Positions 55,082-63,906 of a DNA stretch of 64,000 nt are shown piece by piece. The notes under the pieces are model-generated. The model saw nothing but the letters and a program-made list of their open reading frames with translations. It had not been told where the DNA came from and ran no database searches. The stretch lies in NCBI RefSeq assembly GCF_900109195.1, contig NZ_FNZG01000003.1, positions 748,328 to 812,327 of the forward strand, read 5' to 3'. Position numbers and translations under genes: made by a program. The DNA is from Pseudooceanicola nitratireducens (GTDB lineage Bacteria > Pseudomonadota > Alphaproteobacteria > Rhodobacterales > Rhodobacteraceae). Every line of letters starts with the position of its first letter. The stretch's first letter is position 1.

Positions 55082-55579
55082 CTAATCGGCGTGCTGCGGC
55101 GCCCCCCTGTCGCAGGGCTGACCCGCGATCTCTTCGAAGACGTCGTATTCGATCCGGTCGTCATAGCGGGTGCCGACGCCGAAGATCGACGCCCGCGTCA
55201 GCCATTCCAGCTGCGGTGCGCGGGTCGTGAAGGTGGGCACAACACGGAAGAAATGCCCGGCCTGGTCGATCTTGCCCCGGGCGGCAAAGACCCGGCGTTC
55301 CTCTTCCGACAGGTCCGAGATGCTCTCGTAGGACATCTGCACCAGCCAGCCTTCGTCGGTCTGCAACTGCACCCGCACGTCCATTGTGATGACGTTGTTC
55401 TTGATGCTGACCCAGTCGCCCGACACCGGAAGGATCTTGCCGGCAATCTGCTCGCCCTCGAAGCGCCCGCCCCGAACATGATATATCAGCCGGGTCTCAC
55501 CACTCTGGCCTGTCACCTGCTGCGCCGGCCCCATGTCCAAGCGCATTTCCATCAGAAGCCGGGTGGTCTTCTCTGTCAT
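55082..55579 (-). CDS. DUF3237 family protein
   Basis: From the ATG at 55579 it has 165 residues: TRLLMEMRLDMGPAQQV, HVRGGRFEGEQIAGKILP, GDWVSIKNNVITMDVRVQLQ and YYF-like AGHFFRVVPTFTTRAPQLEW, then LTRASIFGVGTRYDDRIEYD. This matches the DUF3237 barrel pattern, whose function is unknown. It follows the 2OG-oxygenase-like gene by 8 bases, so the two form one unit. An upstream in-frame start (55675) overlaps that gene heavily and is less likely. Confidence 0.78.
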   Translation of the reverse strand: MTEKTTRLLMEMRLDMGPAQQVTGQSGETRLIYHVRGGRFEGEQIAGKILPVSGDWVSIKNNVITMDVRVQLQTDEGWLVQMSYESISDLSEEERRVFAARGKIDQAGHFFRVVPTFTTRAPQLEWLTRASIFGVGTRYDDRIEYDVFEEIAGQPCDRGAPQHAD

Positions 55580-55587
55580 TAACTCAA

Positions 55588-56208
55588 CTAGTCCCACTTG
55601 TAATTGAAACTCACCGAAATCCGATCGTCTTCGGACATGTTCATCGGCACCTCGTGACGCAACCAGCTTTCCCACAGCAACACGTCGCCCGGCTTGGGTG
55701 CGACGTAGATGAAGGGCTTCAGCTCGTCCCTGGCCCCTTTCACGCGCGTCGGGGCCGCCATCATCATCTGAAGGCGCGGATCCTCCAGTTTCAAGGCGGA
55801 CGCACCGTCAGGCATCGCGACGTAAGTTGTCCCCGAGATGACGCTGTGCGGATGGATATGTGACGAATGCGTCCCGCCCTCGGGCAGGATGTTGATCCAC
55901 AGATCCTCAAGCACCAGGGACTTGTCCCCCAGGTCGAACTGGCAGGCTTCTGCAAAGGCGGCCACATGGGCATCCAGCGACTTCACCAGATCGGCGAAGA
56001 TCGGAAAGCGCCAGGGCAGATCGGTCAGCGACGCGTAAGAGGTATAGCCGGGATAGCCATTATCTTCGCACCAGTCCTGCCCGGCCTCGTCATCCTCGGC
56101 GATGGAATAGCAAGAGGTCTCAAGCTCTTCGGTATCCACGGCCGGGCCATGTTCCGAAAGCTTCGCGTGATACAGCGGCGTGACGAAGAGCGTCCTTATA
56201 TCTGCCAT
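55588..56208 (-). CDS. Putative 2OG-Fe(II) oxygenase (TIGR02466-like)
   Basis: The 206-residue protein has the region LWINILPEGGTHSSHIHPHS with candidate iron ligands, then SGTTYVAMPDGASALKLEDP, IYVAPKPGDVLLWESWLRHE and the closing RISVSFNYKW, where Arg would bind 2-oxoglutarate. This is the layout of a small family of predicted dioxygenases often seen in marine bacteria and phages. The substrate is unknown; proline or another protein side chain is only a guess. A strong AGGAGG precedes the ATG. Confidence 0.78.
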   Translation of the reverse strand: MADIRTLFVTPLYHAKLSEHGPAVDTEELETSCYSIAEDDEAGQDWCEDNGYPGYTSYASLTDLPWRFPIFADLVKSLDAHVAAFAEACQFDLGDKSLVLEDLWINILPEGGTHSSHIHPHSVISGTTYVAMPDGASALKLEDPRLQMMMAAPTRVKGARDELKPFIYVAPKPGDVLLWESWLRHEVPMNMSEDDRISVSFNYKWD

Positions 56209-56303
56209 GACGGCCTCCTGCAGGGGTTTGTGCCTCCTACCCTACAGGCTTCGGGAAGGCGAGACACGCTTTTGGGTCAGCGCCGCCATTTTGCCCTTGC
56301 GGA

Positions 56304-56732
56304 TCACGCCTGGGTGGCGTCTTCGACCTGCGGCCCTGTGCCTGCTTCGGCCCAATGGGCGGCGATGCGGGGCATGCTGCCTTCGATCCAGTCCGCCAGC
56401 ACCCGCACCTTTTCCGCCGCTTCCCGTCCCAGGGGGGTCAGCTGATATTCCACATGCGGCGGCACCACGTCATATTCCACCCGCAGCACCAGCCCGTCGC
56501 CTTCCAGCCAGCGCAGCGTCTGCGCCAGCATCCGTTCGCTGACCCCGCCGACGCGGCGGCGCAGCTGGCTGAACCGCAGGGTGCCATGTTCCAGGGCGAT
56601 CAGGACCAACACGCCCCATCTGGACGTCACATGTTTCATCACCTCGCGCGACGGGCATTTCGCCGACAGAAGGTCACCGCGCATCAGCGCGTCGGACAGG
56701 CCCTGGGGCTTGGGATCGGATGGAATGTTCAT
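56304..56732 (-). CDS. HxlR-type transcriptional regulator (QorR/YtfH-like)
   Basis: The 142-residue protein has the HxlR winged helix: the conserved cysteine in SAKCPSREVMKHVTSRWGVL, the recognition region LRFSQLRRRVGGVSERMLAQ, and VPPHVEYQLTPLGREA. Cysteine-based sensing of oxidants or electrophiles such as quinones and aldehydes is known in this family. It is divergent from a QorB-like gene, the same pairing as ytfH-ytfG in E. coli, and probably represses that gene. Confidence 0.88.
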   Translation of the reverse strand: MNIPSDPKPQGLSDALMRGDLLSAKCPSREVMKHVTSRWGVLVLIALEHGTLRFSQLRRRVGGVSERMLAQTLRWLEGDGLVLRVEYDVVPPHVEYQLTPLGREAAEKVRVLADWIEGSMPRIAAHWAEAGTGPQVEDATQA

Positions 56733-56744
56733 ACTAACATTTAT

Positions 56745-56768
56745 GTACGTACTTACACTTCGTAAGTA
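56745..56768. promoter_or_regulatory. Palindromic operator candidate between hxlR-type gene and qorB
   Basis: GTACGTAC (56745-56752) and the inverted repeat TACTTAC-N5-GTAAGTA (56750-56768) stand next to each other, 13 bases from the regulator start, in an AT-rich part of the 102-base divergent region. Such dyads are the expected binding site for the dimeric HxlR-type regulator, perhaps with two dimers. Confidence 0.6.
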
Positions 56769-56834
56769 AAGGGCCTAGGTCCCCTGCATCAGACAGGCGC
56801 CGACCCCGCGCCACAGACAGGAAAGGACCTGACC

Positions 56835-57677
56835 ATGACCATTGCCATCACCGGAGCCACCGGCCAGCTTGGCCGCCTTATCATCGAGAAACTGAAAGCC
56901 GCCGGACAGGCTGACGTTATCGCCCTGGCCCGCAGCCCCGAAAATGCCGCCGATCTGGGCGTGCCGGCCCGCGCCTTCGACTATGATCAGCCCGATACGC
57001 TGGCCCCTGCCCTATCCGGCGTGGACACGCTGATGTTCATCTCGGCCTCCGAGATCGGCCGCCGCGTCGATCAGCATCGCGCCGTGATTAAGGCCGCGAA
57101 AACCGCCGGCGTCCCCCATATCGTCTATACCAGCGTGCTGCATGCAGATACCTCGGCGCTGAGCCTGGCCGAAGAACACCGCCAGACCGAGGCGCTGCTG
57201 GCCGCCTCCGGCCTGACCGTGACCCTCCTGCGCAACGGCTGGTATACGGAAAACTACGCCGCCTCGATCCCTTCGGCGCTGGAACACGGGGCCTTTGTGG
57301 GGGCCGCGGGCGATGCGCGGATCTCCTCGGCCGCGCGGGCGGATTATGCGGACGCCGCTGTCGCCGTGCTGACCAACGCCGACCACGTGGGCAAGACGTT
57401 CGAGCTGGCCGGCGATGACAGTTATGCGCTGACCGACCTGGCAGCGGAACTTTCGCGCCGAACCGGGAGGGACATTCCCTACGTCGACATGCCCGAGGCG
57501 GACTACGCCGGTGTGCTGACCCAGGCGGGTTTCCCCGCGCCCATGGCTCAGGCTTTCGCGGGTTTTGACACCGCCGCCAAGGCAGGCGCGCTGTTTGACG
57601 ACACCAAGGCGCTGTCCGCACTGATCGGCCATCCGACCACGCCCCTGTCCGAGACGGTCAAGGCCACGCTGGCCTGA
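56835..57677 (+). CDS. NAD(P)H:quinone oxidoreductase, QorB/YtfG-like
   Basis: The 280-residue NmrA-type SDR has MTIAITGATGQLGRLIIEKL, LARSPENAADLG and the substrate-side stretch LRNGWYTENYAASI, as in QorB (QOR2), which reduces quinones with NADPH. It lacks the classical Tyr-x3-Lys pair, as is normal for this branch. Together with the divergent HxlR regulator it forms a self-contained quinone-response module, set inside the S10 ribosomal cluster and facing against it. Confidence 0.88.
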   Translation: MTIAITGATGQLGRLIIEKLKAAGQADVIALARSPENAADLGVPARAFDYDQPDTLAPALSGVDTLMFISASEIGRRVDQHRAVIKAAKTAGVPHIVYTSVLHADTSALSLAEEHRQTEALLAASGLTVTLLRNGWYTENYAASIPSALEHGAFVGAAGDARISSAARADYADAAVAVLTNADHVGKTFELAGDDSYALTDLAAELSRRTGRDIPYVDMPEADYAGVLTQAGFPAPMAQAFAGFDTAAKAGALFDDTKALSALIGHPTTPLSETVKATLA

Positions 57678-57700
57678 CCCCCGGCCCGACCGACAAAAGA

Positions 57701-57734
57701 AAAGCGCCCCGCTGTCACCAGCGGGGCGCTTTTT
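57701..57734. terminator. Strong bidirectional terminator between qorB and rplP
   Basis: AAAAGCGCCCCGCTG and CAGCGGGGCGCTTTT form a perfect 15-base-pair stem with a 4-base loop, with A-rich and T-rich flanks on both sides. It ends the rplB...rplP transcript on the minus strand and the qorB transcript on the plus strand. Confidence 0.93.
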
Positions 57735-57802
57735 GTTTGGTCCGTGATCCCCGGCACAGGGCCCGGGATCACATCGCCAGCGGTCCAAGGGACCCGACCG
57801 GC

Positions 57803-58216
57803 TTACCAGTCTTCGCGAACGACGACGCGGGTTTTCACCGGCAGTTTCATCGCGGCCAGGCGCAGGGCCTCGCGTGCGATGTCTTCGTTCACGCCGTCGA
57901 TTTCAAACATCATACGGCCGGGCTTCACTTTGCAGACCCAACGGTCAACAGAGCCTTTACCCTTACCCATACGAACTTCGATCGGCTTCGCGGTCACGGG
58001 CACGTCGGGGAAGATCCGGATCCAGACACGACCCTGACGCTTCATGTGACGCGTCATGGCCCGACGGGCGGCTTCGATCTGACGGGCGCTGACGCGCTCG
58101 GGCTCGGTGGCTTTAAGGCCATAGGTTCCGAAGTTCAGATCAGAGCCACCTTTGGCTTCGCCTTTGATGCGGCCCTTGAACTGCTTGCGGAATTTCGTGC
58201 GTTTCGGTTGAAGCAT
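57803..58216 (-). CDS. rplP: 50S ribosomal protein uL16
   Basis: The 137-residue protein begins [20 protein letters not shown] and has [19 protein letters not shown] [18 protein letters not shown] and [17 protein letters not shown]. It sits by the A-site tRNA elbow. It is the last gene of the rplB...rplP unit, followed by the terminator at 57701-57734 instead of by rpmC. Confidence 0.97.
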   Translation of the reverse strand: MLQPKRTKFRKQFKGRIKGEAKGGSDLNFGTYGLKATEPERVSARQIEAARRAMTRHMKRQGRVWIRIFPDVPVTAKPIEVRMGKGKGSVDRWVCKVKPGRMMFEIDGVNEDIAREALRLAAMKLPVKTRVVVREDW

Positions 58217-58228
58217 CTTGCGCTCTCC

Positions 58229-58951
58229 TTACCGGTCGCGGTCGCGGCGGTTACCGCCGGCGCCACGGGGTGCGGGACCGTCCTGAAGCTCTTGCGCACG
58301 GCGATCACGCGCCTGCGGGTCATGCTCCATGATCTCGCCTTTGAAGATCCAGACCTTGATGCCGATGATCCCGTAAGGGGTCGACGCCTCGGAATGGGCA
58401 TAGTCGATGTCGGCGCGCAGGGTGTGCAGGGGCACACGGCCTTCACGGTACCATTCGGTCCGTGCGATTTCGGCACCACCCAGACGACCAGCGACGTTCA
58501 CCCGGATACCCAGGGCGCCCATGCGCATGGCGTTCTGAACGGCACGCTTCATCGCGCGACGGAAGGAAACACGGCGTTCCAGCTGCTGAGCGATCGACTC
58601 ACCAACCAGGGCTGCGTCCAGTTCCGGCTTGCGGACTTCGACGATGTTCAGGTGCAGTTCGCTGTCGGTCATCTTGGCAAGCTTGCCGCGCAGGACTTCG
58701 ATGTCTGCGCCTTTCTTGCCGATGATGACGCCCGGACGTGCGGTGTGAATGGTCACACGGCACTTCTTGTGCGGACGCTCGATGATGACGCGTGCGACAC
58801 CAGCCTGCTTGCACTCTTCCTTGATGAACTCACGAATGCGGATGTCTTCGAGAAGAAGATCACCGTAATCCTTCGTGTCGGCATACCAGCGGCTGTCCCA
58901 GGTACGGTTGACCTGCAGGCGCATGCCGATCGGATTGACTTTCTGACCCAT
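58229..58951 (-). CDS. rpsC: 30S ribosomal protein uS3
   Basis: The 240-residue protein begins [20 protein letters not shown], with the KH domain [20 protein letters not shown] and the C-terminal [14 protein letters not shown]. The basic tail rich in Arg and Asp is typical. Its ATG overlaps the last base of the rplV stop. Confidence 0.97.
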   Translation of the reverse strand: MGQKVNPIGMRLQVNRTWDSRWYADTKDYGDLLLEDIRIREFIKEECKQAGVARVIIERPHKKCRVTIHTARPGVIIGKKGADIEVLRGKLAKMTDSELHLNIVEVRKPELDAALVGESIAQQLERRVSFRRAMKRAVQNAMRMGALGIRVNVAGRLGGAEIARTEWYREGRVPLHTLRADIDYAHSEASTPYGIIGIKVWIFKGEIMEHDPQARDRRAQELQDGPAPRGAGGNRRDRDR

Positions 58952-59331
58952 TAGGCTTGCTCCTCGATCTGGCGGACCTTGATGGTCAGCTCCGAAAACG
59001 GCTTCATGATCTTGCCATAACGGCCACGTGCCCGCGGACGGCCACGCTTCATGATCAGGTTCTTGCCCACATAGGCCTCGGCGACGATCAGTTCATCGAC
59101 GTCCAGGTTGTGGTTGTTTTCGGCGTTTGCGATCGCGGACTGAAGGCATTTCTTCACGTCCTCGGCAATCCGCTTTTTCGAGAAGGTCAGGTCCGTGAGG
59201 GCCTTGTCCACCTTCTTGCCGCGGATCAGCTGTGCAACCAGGTTCAGTTTCTGCGGGGACGTACGAAGCATGCGCAGTTTTGCCATTGCTTCATTGTCGG
59301 CCACGCGGCGGGGGTTCTGTGCCTTGCCCAT
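58951..59331 (-). CDS. rplV: 50S ribosomal protein uL22
   Basis: The 126-residue protein shows [40 protein letters not shown] and the [13 protein letters not shown] loop that reaches into the exit tunnel. It lies 3 bases after rpsS and overlaps rpsC. Confidence 0.97.
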   Translation of the reverse strand: MGKAQNPRRVADNEAMAKLRMLRTSPQKLNLVAQLIRGKKVDKALTDLTFSKKRIAEDVKKCLQSAIANAENNHNLDVDELIVAEAYVGKNLIMKRGRPRARGRYGKIMKPFSELTIKVRQIEEQA

Positions 59332-59334
59332 GAC

Positions 59335-59613
59335 TTACTTCCGCTTCGCTTTCTTGTCGGCAGCATGCCCGTAGTAGGTACGGGACGGCGAATATTCACC
59401 GAACTTCTGACCGATCATGTCCTCGGAGACGTTCACAGGAACGTGCTTCTGGCCGTTGTAGACGCCAAACGTCAGGCCCACGAACTGGGGCAGGATCGTC
59501 GAACGACGGGACCAGATCTTGATGACTTCGTTACGCCCGGATTCGCGCGCCGCTTCGGCTTTTTTCAGCACGTAAGCGTCGACAAAGGGGCCTTTCCAAA
59601 CAGAGCGTGCCAT
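59335..59613 (-). CDS. rpsS: 30S ribosomal protein uS19
   Basis: The 92-residue protein reads [20 protein letters not shown] and has [19 protein letters not shown] and [18 protein letters not shown], the complete uS19 of the subunit head. It is 3 bases downstream of rplB. Confidence 0.97.
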   Translation of the reverse strand: MARSVWKGPFVDAYVLKKAEAARESGRNEVIKIWSRRSTILPQFVGLTFGVYNGQKHVPVNVSEDMIGQKFGEYSPSRTYYGHAADKKAKRK

Positions 59614-59616
59614 ATG

Positions 59617-60459
59617 TTAGCGCCCTTTCTTCTTGGCGTGCCGGGAGCGGATGATAAGCCGCGAGGACGCCTTGTTCTTGTCACGGGTGCGTGCACCTTT
59701 GGTCGGCTTGCCCCAGGGGGTAACCGGGTGACGACCACCAGAGGTCCGGCCTTCACCACCACCATGGGGGTGGTCGATCGGGTTCATAACCACACCACGA
59801 ACAGAGGGGCGGATGCCCTTGTGGCGCATACGACCGGCTTTACCGTAGTTCTGGTTCGAGTTGTCGGGGTTCGACACGGCACCAACGGTGGCCATGCATT
59901 CCTGACGGACCATGCGCAGCTCGCCCGAGCTCAGGCGGATCTGTGCGTAACCACCGTCACGGCCGACGAACTGGGCATAGGTGCCCGCGGCGCGTGCGAT
60001 CTGACCGCCCTTGCCGGGCTTCAGTTCGATGTTGTGGACAATGGTACCGATCGGCATGCCCGAGAACGGCATTGCGTTACCCGGCTTGATGTCGGCTTTC
60101 TGGGACGCGACGACGCTGTCGCCCACGGCCAGACGCTGCGGTGCCAGGATATAGGCCTGTTCACCATCTTCATATTTCACCAGCGCGATGAATGCGGTCC
60201 GGTTCGGGTCATATTCGATCCGCTCGACGGTTGCCGCCACATCGAATTTGTTGCGCTTGAAATCGACGATCCGATAAAGGCGTTTCGCCCCGCCGCCCTT
60301 GCGGCGCATCGTAATCCGTCCGGTGTTGTTCCGGCCGCCGTTCTTCGTCAGACCCTGGGTAAGGGCTTTGACGGGGCGTCCTTTGTACAGCTCCGAACGG
60401 TCGATCAGCACCAGCCCGCGCTGGCCCGGCGTCGTCGGCTTATACGACTTGAGTGCCAT
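59617..60459 (-). CDS. rplB: 50S ribosomal protein uL2
   Basis: The 280-residue protein begins [20 protein letters not shown] and has [20 protein letters not shown] with the conserved His near the peptidyl-transferase centre. The start at 60459 is family-consistent. It normally follows rplW; here the VPLPA-CTERM gene and 330 non-coding bases intervene, so it must start a transcript of its own or depend on read-through. Confidence 0.97.
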   Translation of the reverse strand: MALKSYKPTTPGQRGLVLIDRSELYKGRPVKALTQGLTKNGGRNNTGRITMRRKGGGAKRLYRIVDFKRNKFDVAATVERIEYDPNRTAFIALVKYEDGEQAYILAPQRLAVGDSVVASQKADIKPGNAMPFSGMPIGTIVHNIELKPGKGGQIARAAGTYAQFVGRDGGYAQIRLSSGELRMVRQECMATVGAVSNPDNSNQNYGKAGRMRHKGIRPSVRGVVMNPIDHPHGGGEGRTSGGRHPVTPWGKPTKGARTRDKNKASSRLIIRSRHAKKKGR

Positions 60460-60791
60460 GCTTTCTGTCTTCCGTTTAGCAAGTGGTCCCCAGCCCATGG
60501 GCGGGTGACCTATGTGTTAGCCCCCTGCCCTGACCGTCTTAGGTGTGGCGAGGTGACCGTTGGTATAGGCCCCCGAAGGTGCCCGGTGAGATGTTCTTAT
60601 GAGGATGTCATACGAACAAAAGCAGAGCCCCGGACGAATCCGGGGCCATGCCGATGGGGTCGTCTAAGAACTTTGGGCCACATGGTCAAGTCCCGATCGC
60701 GGGACATTGGGTCCACATCAATGTCGCAAGCTCTCTCCCGCTTGATGTAGAGGTCCGACCCTGGCACCCCAGGGACGAATCCATACCGGAA
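60460..60791 (-). promoter_or_regulatory. Spacer upstream of rplB
   Basis: This 332-base gap has no gene. It contains the terminator of the VPLPA-CTERM gene (60627-60646) and then about 165 bases before rplB. A TATACC on the minus strand (60562-60567) resembles the TATACG of the rpmC and rplO candidates, but the hexamer 17 bases before it (CTCACC) is poor, so the promoter is not settled. Confidence 0.4.
60627..60646 (-). terminator. Terminator after the VPLPA-CTERM gene
   Basis: GCCCCGGA and TCCGGGGC form a perfect 8-base-pair stem around a 4-base loop, followed on the minus strand by CTCTGCTTTTGTT. It separates the inserted gene from rplB. Confidence 0.75.
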
Positions 60792-61466
60792 TTACGCCGC
60801 CTTAGTATCCTGACGCTTAGATTTGCTCGCAACGCCGTAAAGCCCGGCAAGCCCGGTCAGAAAAAGGGGAAAGCCCGCCGGCAACGGCACAGCCGGCGTG
60901 GTTTCACGAAGGGAAACCGTCACCTGATAATCAAAAGAAACGGTGCCAAAACTCTGGATATCGGGATTGTTCCCGAAGCCCAGGATCGTGCTCGGGAAAA
61001 TCTGAACCGAGATGACGCCACCGGCGAGGAAGCTGTCACCCAGAAGGCTGAAGACGCCGTTTTCTTCAAAATAGACGTTGTTCACGCCACCGCCTATCGC
61101 CGACGGATCCTCTATGGGACCCGTCTCTGCCGGGAAGTTGGGATCGACCGGATAGTTGTACATCGCATCGGTCGTGAAATTCGAAATTACGACCGACGCA
61201 CCGACCAGTTCCGTACCCGCGGCAAGGGTGAAGAAACCGTAGTCGATTTCATCACCTCCGGAACAGTCCGAGAAATCTGCCCCCGGATCAAGCACACAGG
61301 TCGCGGACACGGACCCCGTGACTGTGTTGTCACCAACACCGAATTCGCCAAAATTGGTCGGGGAAAAGAAACTGTTCGAGAAATCGACAGTTTCGACAAC
61401 AGAGGCGGCTTGAACTGCGCCACCGGACAGAAGTGCCAAAGTACCCAATACTGCGAAATACCGCAT
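60792..61466 (-). CDS. Secreted protein with VPLPA-CTERM sorting signal
   Basis: The 224-residue precursor has a signal peptide (RYFAVLGTLALLSGGAVQA), a beta-rich central part without a recognised domain (SFFSPTNFGEFGVGDN, GTVSFDYQVTVSL), two cysteines (TCVLDPGADFSDC) and the sorting end VPLPAGFPLFLTGLAGLYG with a basic tail (SKSKRQDTKAA). It is probably exported and processed by an exosortase. The ATG at 61466 has AAGGTGAG upstream; the GTG at 61475 is less likely. It lies between rplW and rplB, with an AT-rich promoter-like stretch before it and terminators on both sides. Confidence 0.82.
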   Translation of the reverse strand: MRYFAVLGTLALLSGGAVQAASVVETVDFSNSFFSPTNFGEFGVGDNTVTGSVSATCVLDPGADFSDCSGGDEIDYGFFTLAAGTELVGASVVISNFTTDAMYNYPVDPNFPAETGPIEDPSAIGGGVNNVYFEENGVFSLLGDSFLAGGVISVQIFPSTILGFGNNPDIQSFGTVSFDYQVTVSLRETTPAVPLPAGFPLFLTGLAGLYGVASKSKRQDTKAA

Positions 61467-61553
61467 AGATCTCACCTTTTTACAAACACAGAATTAAAAA
61501 AGCATAATATTTGATTCTTTACAACGTACGCATTCAAGACCCGGAAATGGAAA
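61467..61553 (-). promoter_or_regulatory. AT-rich promoter region of the VPLPA-CTERM gene
   Basis: About 85 bases upstream of the gene are strikingly AT-rich (TATTAT, TTGTAAAG, TTTTTTAATTC on the minus strand) in an otherwise GC-rich cluster. Several -10-like hexamers are possible, and no single pair stands out. The composition differs from that of every ribosomal gene around it. Confidence 0.5.
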
Positions 61554-61579
61554 CGGGCCCCGCCGATAAGCGGGGCCCG
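61554..61579 (-). terminator. Stem-loop after rplW
   Basis: CGGGCCCCGC and GCGGGGCCCG form a perfect 10-base-pair stem with loop CGATAA. The minus strand continues GTTTCCATTTCC. It would end the rpsJ-rplC-rplD-rplW transcript before the VPLPA-CTERM gene. Confidence 0.75.
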
Positions 61580-61629
61580 ATTATTCATCTAAATCAACGG
61601 CAAGACTGGCGTCCGGCCGCCAGGACCGA

Positions 61630-61926
61630 TCAGAGACCGGTCGAGATGTCGATCGTGTTGCCTTCTTCAAGCGTCACGTAAGCTTTTTTGACATCCTTGC
61701 GGGTGCCCAGCTTACCGCGGAAGCGCTTCACCTTGCCTTTGGTGATGGTCGTGTTCACGGCCTTCACCTTCACACCAAACAGCGCCTCGACGGCCTCTTT
61801 GATCTGCGGCTTGTTCGCTTCCGGTGCGACCTCGAAAACAACGGCGTTGGCTTCGGAAGCCATGGTTGCCTTCTCGGTGATGACCGGCTTGCGGATCACG
61901 TCGTAATGTTCTGCTTTCGCGCTCAT
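61630..61926 (-). CDS. rplW: 50S ribosomal protein uL23
   Basis: The 98-residue protein shows [40 protein letters not shown] and [20 protein letters not shown]. It sits at the tunnel exit and docks trigger factor and SRP. Its start overlaps the rplD stop. Confidence 0.97.
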   Translation of the reverse strand: MSAKAEHYDVIRKPVITEKATMASEANAVVFEVAPEANKPQIKEAVEALFGVKVKAVNTTITKGKVKRFRGKLGTRKDVKKAYVTLEEGNTIDISTGL

Positions 61927-62537
61927 TTCAGACGAGCCTCCAGTGCTTCGACACCCGCTTTGGTGAGCACCAGGGTGTCACGCTTCAGGATGTCATAGAC
62001 ATTGGCGCCGATCGAGGGCAGCACGTCCAGCCCCGCGATGTTCGCGGCAGCCTTGGCGAAATCCTCGTTCACGGAGCCGTCGATGATCAGCGCGCGCTTC
62101 CAGCCCAGGTTCTTGACCTGCTTGGCCAGAGCCGAGGTCTTTGCCCCTGCGTCTGCGGCATCGATGATCACCAGCGAACCTTCCTTGGCCTTGGCCGACA
62201 GCGCGTGCTTCAGACCCAGCTTGCGGAATTTCTTCGGCAGGTCATGGGCATGAGACCGCGGGGTCGGGCCTTTGTAGATGCCACCCTTGCGGAAGATCGG
62301 TGCCTTGCGGGAACCGTGGCGTGCGCCGCCGGTGCCCTTCTGGCGATAGATCTTCTTGGTCGAGTAGCTGACCTCGGAACGGGTCAGAACCTTGTGGGTG
62401 CCCTGCTGCGCCTTGTTGCGCTGCCAGCGAACCACACGGTGCAGGATGTCTGCACGCGGCTCCAGGCCGAAGATCTCGTCGCCGAGATCGACGGAACCAG
62501 CAGAAGAGCCGTCCAGATTGATCACGTCGAGTTTCAT
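61923..62537 (-). CDS. rplD: 50S ribosomal protein uL4
   Basis: The 204-residue protein has the extended loop [20 protein letters not shown] that reaches the exit tunnel, and [19 protein letters not shown]. uL4 is the autogenous regulator of the S10 operon in E. coli; no such leader is visible here. It overlaps both rplC and rplW (ATGA). Confidence 0.97.
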   Translation of the reverse strand: MKLDVINLDGSSAGSVDLGDEIFGLEPRADILHRVVRWQRNKAQQGTHKVLTRSEVSYSTKKIYRQKGTGGARHGSRKAPIFRKGGIYKGPTPRSHAHDLPKKFRKLGLKHALSAKAKEGSLVIIDAADAGAKTSALAKQVKNLGWKRALIIDGSVNEDFAKAAANIAGLDVLPSIGANVYDILKRDTLVLTKAGVEALEARLK

Positions 62538-63376
62538 TCTTCGCCTTCCTTCTTCTCAGCCTCGATTTCGGCCTCCGCTGCTTTCAGCGCGGCTTCTTCG
62601 GCGGCGGCTGCCTCGGCTGCGGCTGCCTCTTCGGCGGCCTTGGCTTCGGCTTCGGCCTGCGCAGCGGCTTCTTCAGCAGCTTTGCGGGCTTCTTCAGCGG
62701 CGGATTTCAGGGCTGCGGGCAGGATCGCGTTCTCGGGGAACGGTTTCTTGACCGCGTCCTTCACGGTGACCCAACCACCTTTCGAACCCGGAACCGCGCC
62801 CTTGATCATGATCAGGCCGCGTTCGCTGTCGGTCTTGACGACCTGCAGGTTCTGCGTGGTGACACGGACGGCACCCATGTGGCCGGCCATTTTCTTGCCC
62901 TTGAACACTTTGCCCGGGTCCTGACACTGACCGGTCGAACCATGCGACCGGTGCGAGATCGAGACACCGTGCGTGGCGCGCAGACCACCGAAGTTGTGGC
63001 GCTTCATACCACCGGCAAAACCCTTACCGATCGAGGTGCCGCAGACATCGACGAACTGACCTTCGAAGTAATGGTCGGCCGTGATTTCTTCGCCCACGTT
63101 GATCAGGTTTTCCGCGTCGACGCGGAATTCAGCGATCTTGCGCTTGGGTTCGACGTTGGCAGCCGCGAAGTGACCACGCATGGCCTTCGAGGTGCGCTTG
63201 GCTTTGGCAGTGCCGGCGCCCAGCTGGACGGCGGTGTAGCCATGTGCATCGGCGGTACGCTGTGCCACGACCTGCAGCTTGTCCAGCTGCAGAACGGTCA
63301 CGGGGACCTGCTTGCCGTCTTCCAGGAAGAGGCGGGTCATGCCGATTTTCTTTGCGATGATACCGGAACGGAGCAT
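62534..63376 (-). CDS. rplC: 50S ribosomal protein uL3 with long Ala/Glu tail
   Basis: The first 220 residues form a normal uL3: [34 protein letters not shown] and [20 protein letters not shown], which reaches the peptidyl-transferase centre. The last 55-60 residues are almost purely Ala, Glu and Lys and should form one long charged helix. E. coli uL3 has 209 residues and lacks this tail. Confidence 0.97.
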   Translation of the reverse strand: MLRSGIIAKKIGMTRLFLEDGKQVPVTVLQLDKLQVVAQRTADAHGYTAVQLGAGTAKAKRTSKAMRGHFAAANVEPKRKIAEFRVDAENLINVGEEITADHYFEGQFVDVCGTSIGKGFAGGMKRHNFGGLRATHGVSISHRSHGSTGQCQDPGKVFKGKKMAGHMGAVRVTTQNLQVVKTDSERGLIMIKGAVPGSKGGWVTVKDAVKKPFPENAILPAALKSAAEEARKAAEEAAAQAEAEAKAAEEAAAAEAAAAEEAALKAAEAEIEAEKKEGEE

Positions 63377-63391
63377 CTGATGGTCCCTCCC

Positions 63392-63700
63392 TTACACCTT
63401 GATCTCGACATCCACGCCGGCGGCGAGGTCGAGCTTCATCAGCGCGTCCACCGTCTGCGGGGTCGGATCCACGATGTCGAGCAGACGCTTGTGCGTGCGG
63501 ATCTCGAACTGGTCGCGGGATTTCTTGTCGACGTGAGGGCCACGGAGAACCGTGAACTTCTCGATCTTGTTGGGCAGCGGGATCGGGCCACGGACCTGAG
63601 CGCCGGTGCGCTTCGCCGTGTTCACGATTTCCTGCGTGGACGTATCCAACACACGGTAATCGAATGCCTTCAGCCGGATGCGAATGGTTTGACCTGACAT
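63392..63700 (-). CDS. rpsJ: 30S ribosomal protein uS10
   Basis: The 102-residue protein shows [40 protein letters not shown] and [20 protein letters not shown]. Besides its ribosomal role it is NusE, a partner of NusB in antitermination. It opens the S10 cluster; a 200-base gap separates it from tuf. Confidence 0.97.
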   Translation of the reverse strand: MSGQTIRIRLKAFDYRVLDTSTQEIVNTAKRTGAQVRGPIPLPNKIEKFTVLRGPHVDKKSRDQFEIRTHKRLLDIVDPTPQTVDALMKLDLAAGVDVEIKV

Positions 63701-63781
63701 GTCAATTCAGCCTTCTTCGGCGTTTGAGTTGAGAGGAAGAAACAGGACCACCCTGCCCCTTCGTCGAACCCTTGTAGGTAT

Positions 63782-63805
63782 GGAGCCCCGCGTGAACGGG
63801 GCTCC
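63782..63805 (-). terminator. Stem-loop after tuf
   Basis: GGAGCCCCG and CGGGGCTCC form a perfect 9-base-pair stem with a 6-base loop about 100 bases after the tuf stop. There is no clear T-run, so it may be only a partial terminator between tuf and rpsJ. Confidence 0.55.
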
Positions 63806-63906
63806 GGAATTAGGTCGTGGGACGCGTTACAACGTCTTCACGAAGACATCAATCAATAGTTGATGCCGCGGAGAAATTCCCCGCAGCATCGACAGGATTG
63901 CCTGCC

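Noticed and set aside
54650..57803. The block between rplP and rpmC as a genomic island with recombinase
   Set aside because: No integrase, transposase, direct repeats or target duplications could be seen at the borders; only the gene content and terminators mark it as an insertion.
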